Assembly: GCA_943788025.1 (NCBI GenBank)
Contig: CALSOR010000016.1
Coordinates: 1-64,000 of the forward strand
Length of the DNA stretch: 64,000 nt
Direction of reading: 5' to 3'
DNA from: JABAAE01 sp905480545
Lineage (GTDB): Bacteria; Planctomycetota; Planctomycetia; Pirellulales; Pirellulaceae
Below are positions 1 through 8,908 of this stretch, piece by piece. Positions within the stretch are counted from its first letter, which is position 1. Each line of letters opens with the position of its first letter. The notes below the pieces were generated by a model that saw only the letters and a list, made by a program, of their open reading frames with translations, was not told the DNA's origin and did not search any database. The position numbers were made by a program, and so were the translations under genes.

Positions 1-43
1 TTTATCGATAAAATTGTCGACCAAATACGTGGTTCAATCGTTT

Positions 44-623
44 TCAGTTTTGAAGTGGGTCGTCAATCGCCTCAAGACCCAGGGACTCGATCGATTGTGA
101 AAGTGCATTATCCGGGCTGTCGATTTGGGTTTCTTTCAAAGTTGGTCGGACAATGATTCGCTGCGCTTTTAACGGCAATAACCTCGATCGGCTGATCTTT
201 TTCTATGGGCATGCCGTCGCTGACCGCGTCATAATGTTTTCCGTCGATCGTAATGTTACCCGCGGGTAGCAGTTTGCTTCTCGCGGTTCCATGTTGTCCG
301 ATCAATGTTCCAAGCCAGTGACTAAGGACGCTTCCGGGGAGACGTCTTCGGCTTTTGGGGGGAGAAATGAACAGTCGCCTGCCAATCGGAGTGTTCGGCC
401 AGACCTTTAATAACAATGCAATCACGATCGGTACGGACGTGAGTGTCAGAATCAAAACGATCAGTCCGGGCACAAATCCCGCGTTAAATGCGACAACAAT
501 TCCGGCGATCAACAAGGCGGCTGAAATAACGCCGATTAAACCAGCCGACGGAATCATCAGTTCGACAAAAATCAACGCCAATCCGGCGATCAATAGCAAA
601 ATCGAGACAGCAATTGGATCCAT
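44..623 (-). CDS. Short NfeD-family membrane protein, frameshifted near its end
   Basis: Short NfeD proteins are membrane proteins with an OB-fold tail, often encoded with flotillin-like proteins and linked to membrane organisation. The start MDPIAVSILLLIAGLALIF opens three hydrophobic segments within residues 1-75. The OB-like part (GQHGTARSKLLPAG and following) resembles the tail of the long NfeD gene just upstream on the same strand, 119 bases away, so the two are probably co-transcribed. The frame breaks near 165-172: dropping one base of the T4 run at 167-170 (A4 on the coding strand) restores AQRIIVRPTLKE and a further tail ending at TGA 44-46. Without that correction the frame continues in an unlikely sequence. 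The break may be a sequencing error or a real mutation. The next gene downstream lies outside the window. Confidence 0.8.
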
Positions 624-742
624 GGTAACCTGAATGAAAGTGAAAACTTTGCGGATCGGTCAAACGGGTTGGTTAATCTGTTAACTCTAACCCCACCGGT
701 GAGAGTATAGCCGAAGAATGCCGGTGTCCTTTTTCAAATCGT

Positions 743-3247
743 TTAGCCATCGGACTCGCTAACCACGATTCGATTCCCCGTTACGCTGGTTACCACGATT
801 TTTGCATCTTTATCAATCATTCGACCGTCTGAAATGACGTTATAAAGTTTGCGGCCAATGATTGCTTTTCCGGAGGGCATTAATTTCGTCTGCGACATGC
901 CGTTTTCACCGACAAGCGAACTGAAATCGACGAGCGATTCTTTGATTTGGCGGTCGGCGTGATCTCCTTCATTCAAAGATGGGTCCAGGGACATACCACG
1001 AAACATTGGCAGTTTTGTCATGTAGTGTCTAAAGACAAACAACGCAACGAAAAAACCACTGCAGGCCCCAAGAAAGGTTATCAGCGAGACCGTCATCGTG
1101 TTTACTTCTTCTGGCGTTCTGGGGAGCACGAAAGTTTGAACCGCAAGAATGATTGACGCGGTCATTAACAAGCCGCCGCCGATGCCAAAAATTCCGAAGC
1201 CGGGCAACACGAAGAACTCTATCAAAATAAAGATGACGCCGACGATAAACATCAAGATTTCGAGTACCGACGCGTTTCCATCAAAAAATTGACTCCAGAA
1301 AAAAAGCATCCACAAGATCGCAGAAAGAAAGCCGGGGACACTCAGTCCCGGATTTGAGAATTCCATCGAAAGTAGGAAAATGGCGCCGAACAGAACCAAA
1401 AAGGAGATTTGTGGCGACGCAAGTTGATGGGCGAATTTCTCTAGCCATTGATCAGCAAGCGTTGGTTCAAGGATTTGCGGGTCTTCGCTTAATTGATAAA
1501 ACGATTTGAATTCTTCAAAGTCCTCGACCAGGCTGCGAACGACTCCAAGGTTGTCGCCCGATTCGCCGGTGATGCCGGTTGATAAGTCGACAACCTGTAG
1601 TTCTTTCCATTGTTCTGGGTTGTTAAACGTTTGTTTTTCTTCATCAGAAACCAGTCGAAAGCGTCCAGTGCGGTTATTCATGACGCGTTTGACTTCGAAA
1701 CTCGAGTCAATCAAGCCGTATGCAAGCGACCAGGTCGTTTCTTTTCTCTTGGCCACTTCTTTCAGGGCTTCTTTGATGCCAATCAGGTCGTCCGGCGTTA
1801 TTTCCGGTCTGCCGATTCCGCCCATTTCGGCGTCGGATTTCATTACGATATGATCGCAACCCAACGCAATGATCGACGCCGCTCCGCGTGCACGATTCGG
1901 AATATAGGCCACCGTGCGGACCTTGGATGAATCGTATTCGCTTAGGCGATTTGCCAATCGCATCGCAGCTTCCGGTTCTCCACCGGTGCTGTCAATTTCG
2001 ATGATGATTAGATTGGTGTCCGTGTTTTCAACCTGAGTTGAAAGTGCGTTTTCGATCCACCGGATCATGCGATCGTTGATGGTCCCTGTGATGGCGACTT
2101 TCACTGCACTCCAGTTTTCGCCCAGCGACGGATCGCCTTCCAAAGCTGTTGCAGGCAAGTTGTATCGATCAGCCAACTCGCGACGAGAATCAACTCGATG
2201 CCGAATGAGGCGGTAGGACTGCAAGTCTGAGCTGGTGAAGTATCCAAAATTGTTAAGATCTGAAATGGTCGTGGAGCTGACGATTTTCCCGTCTTTCTCC
2301 AGTTGTTCATGTTCGGCGCGGTCGACATATTTAACTCCGTCCGATTTGATTTCATCACGAAAAACAACTCGGTTTTTATCTAACATCGAAAGCGCCATTT
2401 CCACCGGGATCACGCGGCGCTTTTCGCTAATCGACTCGTAAGATGCAATCAGCGATTTATCGAGGACTTCTTCATCGATTCCAGCATTTCCAAGAGAGGC
2501 ATCCTTATGCATGACAATCTCTTCACAACTGAGGGGAATTAGCACGGCATGGCCCTGAAACGATGATTCAGGTTTTTGGCCATCGTCAAACAGTTCTTTC
2601 ATGACGCTGGGTGGACCGGGCAAATAGGCAATCGTCCGAAACCGGTTTAGCTTTGAGCTGGTTAAGAATCGGCCAATCTTCAAGCAGTCTTCAAAATTAC
2701 TTCCAATGCCATTGCTGCCGTTTCGGTTATCCAGTTCCAAAATCAAAATCGGACGAACTCCGGCGGTCGCTTCGCCCGATTTTTCAAGGATTCGGCCGAT
2801 TGATGCAATGGTTCGAGTCGCAACCTCTTGGGTGATCGGCATTGGGATTTGAACGATGAATCCGGTTGTCTGTTTGGGTATCCCCGCCTCCGGCGCGTTT
2901 GGCTCACCTGTTGCGTCCTCATTGGATTCGGTTGAGTTTTCGTCAGGTGTTTTCGAGTCCTTGCTCTCCTGCGCATCTTCAGGTTGATCTTGCGTCACGC
3001 TCTCAGCAATTGAAATGGTGTTATCGACGCTGGCGACGATTTTTGCGGATGAAACAGACGCTGTGGTGATACTAAAAACTACAAATGACGCGATACCGAA
3101 TAAAAGACAAAGCTTCGGGTAGGTAATGCCTGCTTTACTTTGCATCTGTTTTCCGGGATTTCGTTTTGGGGCAAACGGGAGCAGTAAATCGATATGAGAC
3201 ATCGCGAATCCTAAAAAGGACGTTTTCAGCCATTTCGGCAATTTCAT
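743..3247 (-). CDS. Long-form NfeD protein with two ClpP-like domains
   Basis: Membrane-anchored NfeD-type protein, probably a ClpP-class serine protease relative facing the periplasm. After a hydrophobic leader (KLCLLFGIASFVVFSI) there is an acidic low-complexity linker. Two Clp/crotonase-like regions follow, at about residues 130-300 and 385-560; the second has IIIEIDSTGGEPEAA and GAASIIALGCDHIVM. Four or five membrane segments lie at about 610-770, then an NfeD OB-fold tail (LVGENGMSQTKLMPSGK). At 834 residues it is much longer than minimal NfeD proteins. The first ATG lies far upstream of the leader; the internal starts MSHIDLL or MQSKAG may be the real ones. It heads the pair with the short NfeD downstream. 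I did not locate a catalytic Ser/Lys pair with certainty. Confidence 0.85.
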   Translation of the reverse strand: MKLPKWLKTSFLGFAMSHIDLLLPFAPKRNPGKQMQSKAGITYPKLCLLFGIASFVVFSITTASVSSAKIVASVDNTISIAESVTQDQPEDAQESKDSKTPDENSTESNEDATGEPNAPEAGIPKQTTGFIVQIPMPITQEVATRTIASIGRILEKSGEATAGVRPILILELDNRNGSNGIGSNFEDCLKIGRFLTSSKLNRFRTIAYLPGPPSVMKELFDDGQKPESSFQGHAVLIPLSCEEIVMHKDASLGNAGIDEEVLDKSLIASYESISEKRRVIPVEMALSMLDKNRVVFRDEIKSDGVKYVDRAEHEQLEKDGKIVSSTTISDLNNFGYFTSSDLQSYRLIRHRVDSRRELADRYNLPATALEGDPSLGENWSAVKVAITGTINDRMIRWIENALSTQVENTDTNLIIIEIDSTGGEPEAAMRLANRLSEYDSSKVRTVAYIPNRARGAASIIALGCDHIVMKSDAEMGGIGRPEITPDDLIGIKEALKEVAKRKETTWSLAYGLIDSSFEVKRVMNNRTGRFRLVSDEEKQTFNNPEQWKELQVVDLSTGITGESGDNLGVVRSLVEDFEEFKSFYQLSEDPQILEPTLADQWLEKFAHQLASPQISFLVLFGAIFLLSMEFSNPGLSVPGFLSAILWMLFFWSQFFDGNASVLEILMFIVGVIFILIEFFVLPGFGIFGIGGGLLMTASIILAVQTFVLPRTPEEVNTMTVSLITFLGACSGFFVALFVFRHYMTKLPMFRGMSLDPSLNEGDHADRQIKESLVDFSSLVGENGMSQTKLMPSGKAIIGRKLYNVISDGRMIDKDAKIVVTSVTGNRIVVSESDG

Positions 3248-3563
3248 GCAATTTCATGCAATTACATATTATAGGATCAGGCGCTGGGGTCGGGAAGGAA
3301 ACATCGCAGCTTGCAACAGTTGCAAAAATCACACCCTAAAGTCTCACCCGTATTATCTATTCGCTGAAAACAGCAAAAGGTCGTTGAATCTTTACCGGTT
3401 TCACCTGTTTTCGATGAAAAAAGCCAATTTGGGACGAGAGTTTCGATTTGTACCCCATTATTTGATCGAAATCCTGAATTCAGCTAAGCTTTGAGCATCC
3501 AGGGGGCTTCCTTGACAATAAGCAGTTGACTGGGGAAGACGAGAACAAGATGGGAATGCTTTT
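3248..3563. other. Intergenic region between divergent genes
   Basis: About 315 bases separate the long NfeD gene (minus) from the secreted hypothetical (plus), so promoters for both should lie here. A perfect 10-bp tandem duplication (atttcatgca, twice) occupies 3241-3260 at the NfeD side. I see no convincing -35/-10 pair, RNA gene or further coding sequence. Confidence 0.5.
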
Positions 3564-4544
3564 ATGAATCGGCAATTGGCAAGAGCTACAACAAATCGGG
3601 CGAAGTGTTACCCAGCATTTGTGCTGACGGCGATTTTACCCATTTTTCTATTTTGTGATGCACGAAGTTCAAATGCGCAACTGATTCGATCCAGTAGCCC
3701 ATTTACCACAATTAATAACTCTTTTTATGAACGGATTGGAATCGATTTTGGATTCTCGATCGGTGGAACACAGGTCCCTACTATTAACGACCGAACGCGT
3801 GGAGTTTTCGGATATGGTCCCGGCGGCATTCAGCGGAATCTTACGTTTTCCCAAGGGGGTGTCAATTCAGCCGTTCCGGCATACGGGGGCTACGATCCAA
3901 ATGCTGATGCGACGTTTGGCTATCAGGTTCAAAACGGTGGAAGTGGTTATCACTTGGGTTTGCGATTTGGCAAAGGGAATACTCGGACGTTGACCAGCAC
4001 GACGCCCACGGTCGTGACGCAGAACGGCGCAACTGGGTCCATTTTTAGTGGGTCAGTGTCGCCGTTTGTGACCGGGATTGTTCCCGTCGTAGGTAGGGGA
4101 GCTGGCTATTCAGTTTCCGGCAATCCGGTCGTGTATAACAATCCAGTGGAAATGAAGTTGCGGCAGTTGCATCTTGAACAGGCGGCGCGGAAGTATCAGC
4201 CGCAGGGGCAAGCAAGTTACGTTCCGCGATCCAACAAGGTTTCCACGTCGACCAACCCTGCTAGAACATCGACAAGTCGATCCTATGGTAACCCAGAGAG
4301 TACGGCGCTGCGTGGGGATATCAGCGTGAAAGAGATCAAACGCCTACGGGCTCTTGAGAAACAGGCTGATGCCAAGTTGCTGAATTCCAAAGCGGAGCAG
4401 TACCTGTTGAAATCAAATAAAGCGTTGTTCGACGGGAATGAGGGGGCAGCACGTTCTTTCCTGCGAAACGCGATTCGCTTTTCGACGGATGAAAGAAAAG
4501 TTGAGCTTCAGAAACGGCTGGATGACTTGCTGCTACGAAAATAG
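3564..4544 (+). CDS. Secreted hypothetical protein
   Basis: I do not recognise the family. An N-terminal hydrophobic stretch (FVLTAILPIFLFC) followed by a small-residue site before Gln (SSNAQ) looks like a signal peptide, so the protein is probably exported. The middle (about residues 50-190) is rich in Gly, Ser and Thr with beta-like patterns (GFSIGGTQVPT, FGYQVQNGGSGYHLGLRFG). The C-terminal 80 residues are charged and probably helical (EIKRLRALEKQADAKL, then AEQYLLKSNKALFDGNEGAA), resembling one TPR-like helical hairpin. The next gene follows on the same strand after about 160 bases. Function is unknown; an envelope role is inference. Confidence 0.75.
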   Translation: MNRQLARATTNRAKCYPAFVLTAILPIFLFCDARSSNAQLIRSSSPFTTINNSFYERIGIDFGFSIGGTQVPTINDRTRGVFGYGPGGIQRNLTFSQGGVNSAVPAYGGYDPNADATFGYQVQNGGSGYHLGLRFGKGNTRTLTSTTPTVVTQNGATGSIFSGSVSPFVTGIVPVVGRGAGYSVSGNPVVYNNPVEMKLRQLHLEQAARKYQPQGQASYVPRSNKVSTSTNPARTSTSRSYGNPESTALRGDISVKEIKRLRALEKQADAKLLNSKAEQYLLKSNKALFDGNEGAARSFLRNAIRFSTDERKVELQKRLDDLLLRK

Positions 4545-4554
4545 GGCAGCATGC

Positions 4555-4584
4555 TTCGAACGTTAAGATTTCGAACGTTCAGAT
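4555..4584. repeat. 15-bp tandem duplication
   Basis: Two adjacent copies of ttcgaacgttaagat / ttcgaacgttcagat, differing at one base, lie just after the stop of the secreted hypothetical gene. Each copy contains the palindrome ttcgaa. It is one of several short tandem duplications in the intergenic DNA of this window. Confidence 0.8.
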
Positions 4585-4706
4585 TCTTACGTTGCCTGTC
4601 TCTTGTCGTTCGACTTCCTTCCAGCTCCATGCTGCAATAGGACCCATGTAACATCGATGGTATCATGGACATTAAAAGTTTGAACACACCGATTGTGAGA
4701 AATTGA

Positions 4707-5549
4707 ATGTCCAACGAGCCATTCGACCCGTATCAAAACTGGCTTGGAGTTTCGACCTCTGATCGATCGCCAAACCATTATGAGCTCCTTAACTTAGATG
4801 ATTTTGAGAGCGACCTGAATAAAATAAATACGGCGGTCGATAGACAGGCCGCAATTTTGCAATTGGTCACTGGCGATGAAGTGGAGACCGCCAAGCGATT
4901 ACTAGCTGAGGTGGGGCAGGCGCGACTTTGTTTGGTTTCGGAAACGAGGAAGCAGGAATATGATTCTCGTCTTCGGGAAAAAACAGCGGGCAATGACTTG
5001 CAGGTAATCGGGCCAATCACATCGGGTAATGATACGGAATTAAACAGCAACAATTCATCACAGAACGAATCCCCGATGAATGACGTGAGTGTAAAAGGCG
5101 TACAAATAGTGACCAGCAGCGAAGTACCAACTAGCCAGGGGAAAGCGGGTTCGTCTGTCGATCAGACGCCAGTGAGTTCGCTGACGGATCTGGCAGGTCT
5201 TTCTGGATTAGGCGCTGACTTGCAATCCGAACGAATTGAATCGCAAAAGATTAAGGAAAAGCAAGATGAAACCATCAAGCTGATCATGGATAAAGTCCTT
5301 TGGATCAGCTGCGTAATTTGCTTGATCGCAATTGTTGGTGTTGGTATTTCGCGGAGCGGTGGTTGTAACAGGGAACCGATTGTAAGCGACGTGGATGGGG
5401 AATCTCCGCAAAGAATTTTTTCGCGAAAAATGAACGCCGAGCGGAAATTAGGAGGCGGTTTCAAATCCAAGATTTTTACTGAAGGCGAAAAGGCTAAGCT
5501 TTTGGAGCAGGGAAATGGCGGCACTAATACGTCACCTGATGAGCCATAA
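4707..5549 (+). CDS. J-domain-like planctomycete protein with one membrane segment
   Basis: The first ~90 residues (PYQNWLGVSTSDRSPNHYEL, later ETRKQEYDSRL) match a degenerate J-like N-terminal domain common in planctomycete proteins. It has the helix spacing of DnaJ, but I see no HPD motif, so Hsp70 stimulation is doubtful. A low-complexity Ser/Asn/Thr linker follows, then one membrane span at about residues 195-215 (VLWISCVICLIAIVGVGIS) and a short basic tail. Such N-terminal modules usually precede a variable membrane or kinase-like part; here only the span and tail are present. It is probably inner-membrane anchored. The role is unknown. Confidence 0.75.
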   Translation: MSNEPFDPYQNWLGVSTSDRSPNHYELLNLDDFESDLNKINTAVDRQAAILQLVTGDEVETAKRLLAEVGQARLCLVSETRKQEYDSRLREKTAGNDLQVIGPITSGNDTELNSNNSSQNESPMNDVSVKGVQIVTSSEVPTSQGKAGSSVDQTPVSSLTDLAGLSGLGADLQSERIESQKIKEKQDETIKLIMDKVLWISCVICLIAIVGVGISRSGGCNREPIVSDVDGESPQRIFSRKMNAERKLGGGFKSKIFTEGEKAKLLEQGNGGTNTSPDEP

Positions 5550-5750
5550 TGAGGCCTGGTCGGAAAAGCCAATTGCGTAGCCACGCCCGAAAGTTAACCG
5601 ATCTAGTCGCTACGTTCACTAGAGCGTAGATTTCCACTGTCTGTCTGACGGCGGTAGCTACGTTGCGGGTTGCATAGTGCATTATGGTTTACCACTTTTC
5701 TAAATTTACGTTTACAATTCAGACACAAAAAAAACTCTGAAAGGTAAACG

Positions 5751-7500
5751 ATGAAAATGAGAATTTCCGGATTGGATTGCTGGTCGATCGCGATTGTGAT
5801 TTTGATTTGCTTGACCACTGCGATCTCCAACGCCCAAAACTCGGTCAACGGCCCGGTCAAGATATCAGGCAAATGTGTCACGACGAAATCAGATATATCT
5901 GAAGGGCAAACGCCGACATTCACAATTAACGTTGACGTCCAAGTCGATGATGGCTGGCACATCTACGATGTTGTTCCCAAAGGAACACCTGTTTCGGAGA
6001 CGACCGTTTCGATCAAGTATCCCAATGGAGTCGTAGCGGTTGGTGATTTAGAGCGACCTTTCAGTTTGCCCTATATTGAGAAGCCTGGAACGAAAATCTT
6101 CCAAGGTACCGTATCTTTTTCTCAGAAAGTAAAGGTCAGCGAGAGCTTTGATTCCGGAAAAGTGAAGGTCGCTCTTAAGTATCAAGTTTGCAATGTCGAC
6201 CGTTGCCAGCCACCCACTGAACAAACCGTTTCGGTCGCTATCCCAAAACTTGATGACAAAGATGCCGACGGAAATGACTTTGATCTGTTTGCGACACCAG
6301 AATTACTTATGGTTGCAGGGAAGCCGCTGAATTCAGCGGCAAAGCAAATGTACCCATCGCCTGCGATCTTTGATGTCGACAACGATGGCAAAATGGAGTT
6401 GGTTGTCGGTGATATATTCGGCAGCTTAAACATTTATGAAAACCAAAACCTGTCCGGACAAGGCGATCCCGTTTGGAGCGAATACACGCCGCTTAAATCA
6501 ATTGACAACAAACCGATCAAAGTTTCCAACTGGTGATGCGTCGGAATGAGTTCACAGTTAGTGGATATCAACGCCGACAACAAAAAAGATATCCTGGTGG
6601 GCAGTTTCAGCGGTGTTCCGCACATCATTATGGGCGACGAAAAGGGCTATGCGGTCCCTGAGGCGATGAAGGACAGTTCGGGCGAAACGATTCTGATCGC
6701 CAATTTCTGGAATACAAAAGACAGCAAATGGGACAAAACCGATCGAGCCAAATCGAAAGGGCATTGCACTTCTGTGGCAGCCGTTGATTGGGACAGCGAT
6801 GGTGATCTTGATCTGATTCTGGGTGACTATTACGGCGGAGCTCTCTTTGTCCGAATGAATGAAGGTTCTGATTCCGAGCCAAAATACGCAACTGAAAACG
6901 CAGCAATATTGGCCGCAGGTAAGCCGATTGTGATCGACAAGGGCTTAGCCGCGCCGCGAGTGGTTGATTGGAACGGCGACGGGTTGTTTGACATTATTTG
7001 CGGTGGTGCAAAGGGCGGCGCGTTTCTTTATCTAAACAACGGCAACAAATCGGAGCCGAAATTTAAGGCAGCTCAAACGCTGATCAAGCCTTATGAAGAT
7101 AAAAAAAATTCATACGTCAAACTTGTTCCTTCCAAAAACGATCTGCCAACCATGGCTGGATCATCTTTTCACATCGAGCCAGTCGACTACGACAACGATG
7201 GTGATTTGGACTTGTTGGTGGGCGCAAGATGCTCGTGGAAGAAGGCCGACGCCCCCAAGCTTTCTGATGAGGACAAAGCCGAACTCGAAAAAATCGACGC
7301 GGAATGGAAAGTTGTGATCGCAGGACTATTCCGCGATGCTCAACGGTGTAGCCGAAAAGGAAGATCAAAAGAAAGTCATGGAGTCGAAGGAATTCAAAGC
7401 TCTTTCGAAAAAGCTTACTGATCTATCTCACAAGAAGTCGAAGTATAACGTCAATCCGAACAAATCAGGCGACTTCGTTTGGCTTTATCGTCGAAAGTAA
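5751..7500 (+). CDS. Secreted DsbD-N/VCBS-repeat protein, candidate selenoprotein (Sec262)
   Basis: After a signal peptide (IAIVILICLTTAISNAQ) comes a domain resembling the N-terminal domain of DsbD (VDDGWHIYDVVPKGTPV, with Cys147 and Cys152 in VCNVDRC). FG-GAP/VCBS calcium-type repeats follow (FDVDNDGKMELVVGD, VDWDSDGDLDLILGD, VDYDNDGDLDLLVGA). The frame contains TGA at 6534-6536 (residue 262) and continues in the same frame with Cys263 (NW-U-CVGM) into clear repeat sequence for over 250 codons. A second lesion near 7316-7325 shifts the frame; after it the sequence QDYSAMLNGVAEKEDQKK runs to TAA at 7500. UGA may be read as selenocysteine (see the hairpin entry). The alternative is a pseudogene with one nonsense and one frameshift mutation. 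Exported thiol redox function is inferred. Confidence 0.65.
6534..6536 (+). other. In-frame UGA, candidate selenocysteine codon
   Basis: TGG-TGA-TGC reads Trp-UGA-Cys. The coding frame upstream and downstream is the same (phase checked by coordinates), and both sides carry recognisable repeat sequence. A Sec-Cys pair is a plausible redox motif. The adjacent Cys and the downstream hairpin favour recoding over termination; the frameshift about 780 bases later in the same gene argues for caution. Confidence 0.6.
6540..6578 (+). promoter_or_regulatory. Candidate bacterial SECIS hairpin
   Basis: An upper stem pairs 6550-6555 (gttcac) with 6561-6566 (gtggat), including two G-U pairs, around the loop agtta at 6556-6560. 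A lower stem pairs 6540-6544 (gtcgg) with 6574-6578 (ccgac), beginning three bases after the UGA. Bacterial SECIS elements lie in the coding sequence just after UGA and carry GU in the apical loop (established knowledge). Here 19 bases separate UGA from the loop. The pairing was drawn by eye, without folding software. Confidence 0.5.
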
Positions 7501-7640
7501 TTTCGCGGTATCAAATGGAAATAGGGAACTTGAAAAATAAAGGTAGGCGAGTCGTATTTGCACGCCTGCTTTTTCTATTTGGATACATTTAGGGGGCGTT
7601 AGTGTGGCCGTTTCGCGGCAAAAACTAATCTGCCCGCCAC

Positions 7641-7666
7641 GTTAAAACCACGCGTTAAAACCACGC
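7641..7666. repeat. 13-bp perfect tandem duplication
   Basis: gttaaaaccacgc occurs twice back to back, between the candidate selenoprotein gene and the decayed sigma-factor region. It is noncoding and has no assigned function. Confidence 0.85.
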
Positions 7667-7964
7667 GACAAAACAGCCACGTAGTGGCGAAAGCACTTCG
7701 CGGCAGGTTTGAGCCTGCTATCGCGCAAATGGCTCATTGGGAAAGTCGTGTAACCATTGGGTCATCAGACGTCTTATCGCTAGCCGCGGTTCTACATAAA
7801 ATGCGTTTCCTTACGCAACCGAGGCTAACGCCCAAACGGCTCAATACTTCGGCTGTTTCGCGGCTGAAATGTAAGCACATTTCAGGTGAATCGTCGATAT
7901 AAAATCTTCAGCCTGCCACGCCTGTCCACAGATGCGAGGAACCAAACCTAAATTTAGGTGACGG

Positions 7965-8024
7965 ATTACTGTCGGGTATGATCATGGCAGGTTAATTACT
8001 GTCGGGTATGATCATGGCAGGTTA
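7965..8024. repeat. 30-bp perfect tandem duplication
   Basis: Two identical adjacent 30-base units (beginning attactgtcgggtatgatca) occupy 7965-7994 and 7995-8024. Identity is complete, so the duplication is recent or conserved. The second copy abuts the end of the decayed coding region on the minus strand. Confidence 0.9.
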
Positions 8025-8029
8025 AATGA

Positions 8030-8800
8030 TCGTGCGATGTCTATCTTCGAAACGCTCTTTTTGATCAAAAATGAGATGATTACCCAGATGTATTGCGTGA
8101 GTTTCTTTCTCGCATGAGCGTACCGTAAACGGTTCCCGAAAATCGATGAAAACAACCTTTTCAGCAGGTTGGTCTGAATCGTCAGGTGACTTTTCGTTCG
8201 AAGGATCCTTAGCCTCCTTTTTTACTTTGACATCCGCTTCAATCTGCGACAACGCTTTTTTTTGCTTCATTGGCCCAAGGAACTTGCAGCGTCGATTATT
8301 TGGTGAGCCAATCGGTTGCGGTTGTTGCATCCTTGCCGTGTTTTCCGAGGATTTGAATCCGTTCAATGCGAATGGATTCGATCGTCGGACGATTTGCATT
8401 ATTACGGTTACTCAACATTCCAAATCGTTTCGGATCGATTAGGCATTGAAGAATTCGCTCTAGAAAATTTCTCATTTTCGAACTGTGCGATGATTTCAGC
8501 TGTGGCTTGTTTCGGGAACTGACGACTGGTTCGAACGATAAACTCATCAAAAATAATCGTCGGAAACCAGTCAGGCATGTTTTCGTCAAACAAGATTTTG
8601 ACAATTTGCTCCACCGCAAGTTGGTTTGAAGTGTCGTTCCGAAGCAGTTCTATTGCCAAAAAGATTGCCGTTTCAGCACAGCTTGAAAAATGGTCTTCGA
8701 ATTGATCTGGAATTTCGGCAGGTAGCTTGCCCAGCAAGTAATTTTTGAGAGCAGATTTTTCAGGGCAGGTCGCCAGTCTTTTTTCTGGTTGAGTTAGCAT
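8030..8800 (-). pseudogene. Decayed zinc-finger-like gene following the sigma factor
   Basis: The first 130 codons (start 8800) begin CPEKSALKNYLLGKLPAEI and reach HFSSC. This resembles the N-terminal Cys-rich helical module placed before kinase or anti-sigma domains in planctomycetes, but the usual Cys pair pattern is incomplete. Coding-like sequence continues only if the frame is repaired: dropping one base of the A4 run at 8464-8467 gives LERILQCLIDPKRFGML, a TAA then lies at 8296-8298, and dropping one base of the T8 run at 8256-8263 gives EAKKALSQIEADVKVKKEAK to a charged tail near 8030. Its place directly after the sigma factor suggests an original sigma/anti-sigma or kinase pair. How the fragments belong together is uncertain. 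Confidence 0.5.
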
Positions 8801-8908
8801 GCTGATTTCCGTGCGAAGGATATTTTGATTTGCAGCCGATCGTAGAACGGCTTCTGGAAAGGACGATGCGCGGGCTCAATCGAGTTGGTATCGGTTTTTG
8901 AAAAAAAG

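Larger units (their letters stand above)
7501..8029. other. Long intergenic region with short repeats
   Basis: About 500 bases without a convincing gene. A 72-codon open frame at 7684-7902 has no recognisable features. The DNA holds two perfect tandem duplications: 13 bp (gttaaaaccacgc) at 7641-7666, and 30 bp at 7965-8024. Its text (cgcggcaggtttgagcctgc, ggctaacgcccaaacggctc) resembles dispersed intergenic elements, but no second full copy is visible in this window. Confidence 0.6.

Noticed and set aside
7684..7902. 72-codon open frame on the plus strand
   Set aside because: No domain, signal peptide or family text; it overlaps DNA that resembles intergenic elements and tandem duplications.
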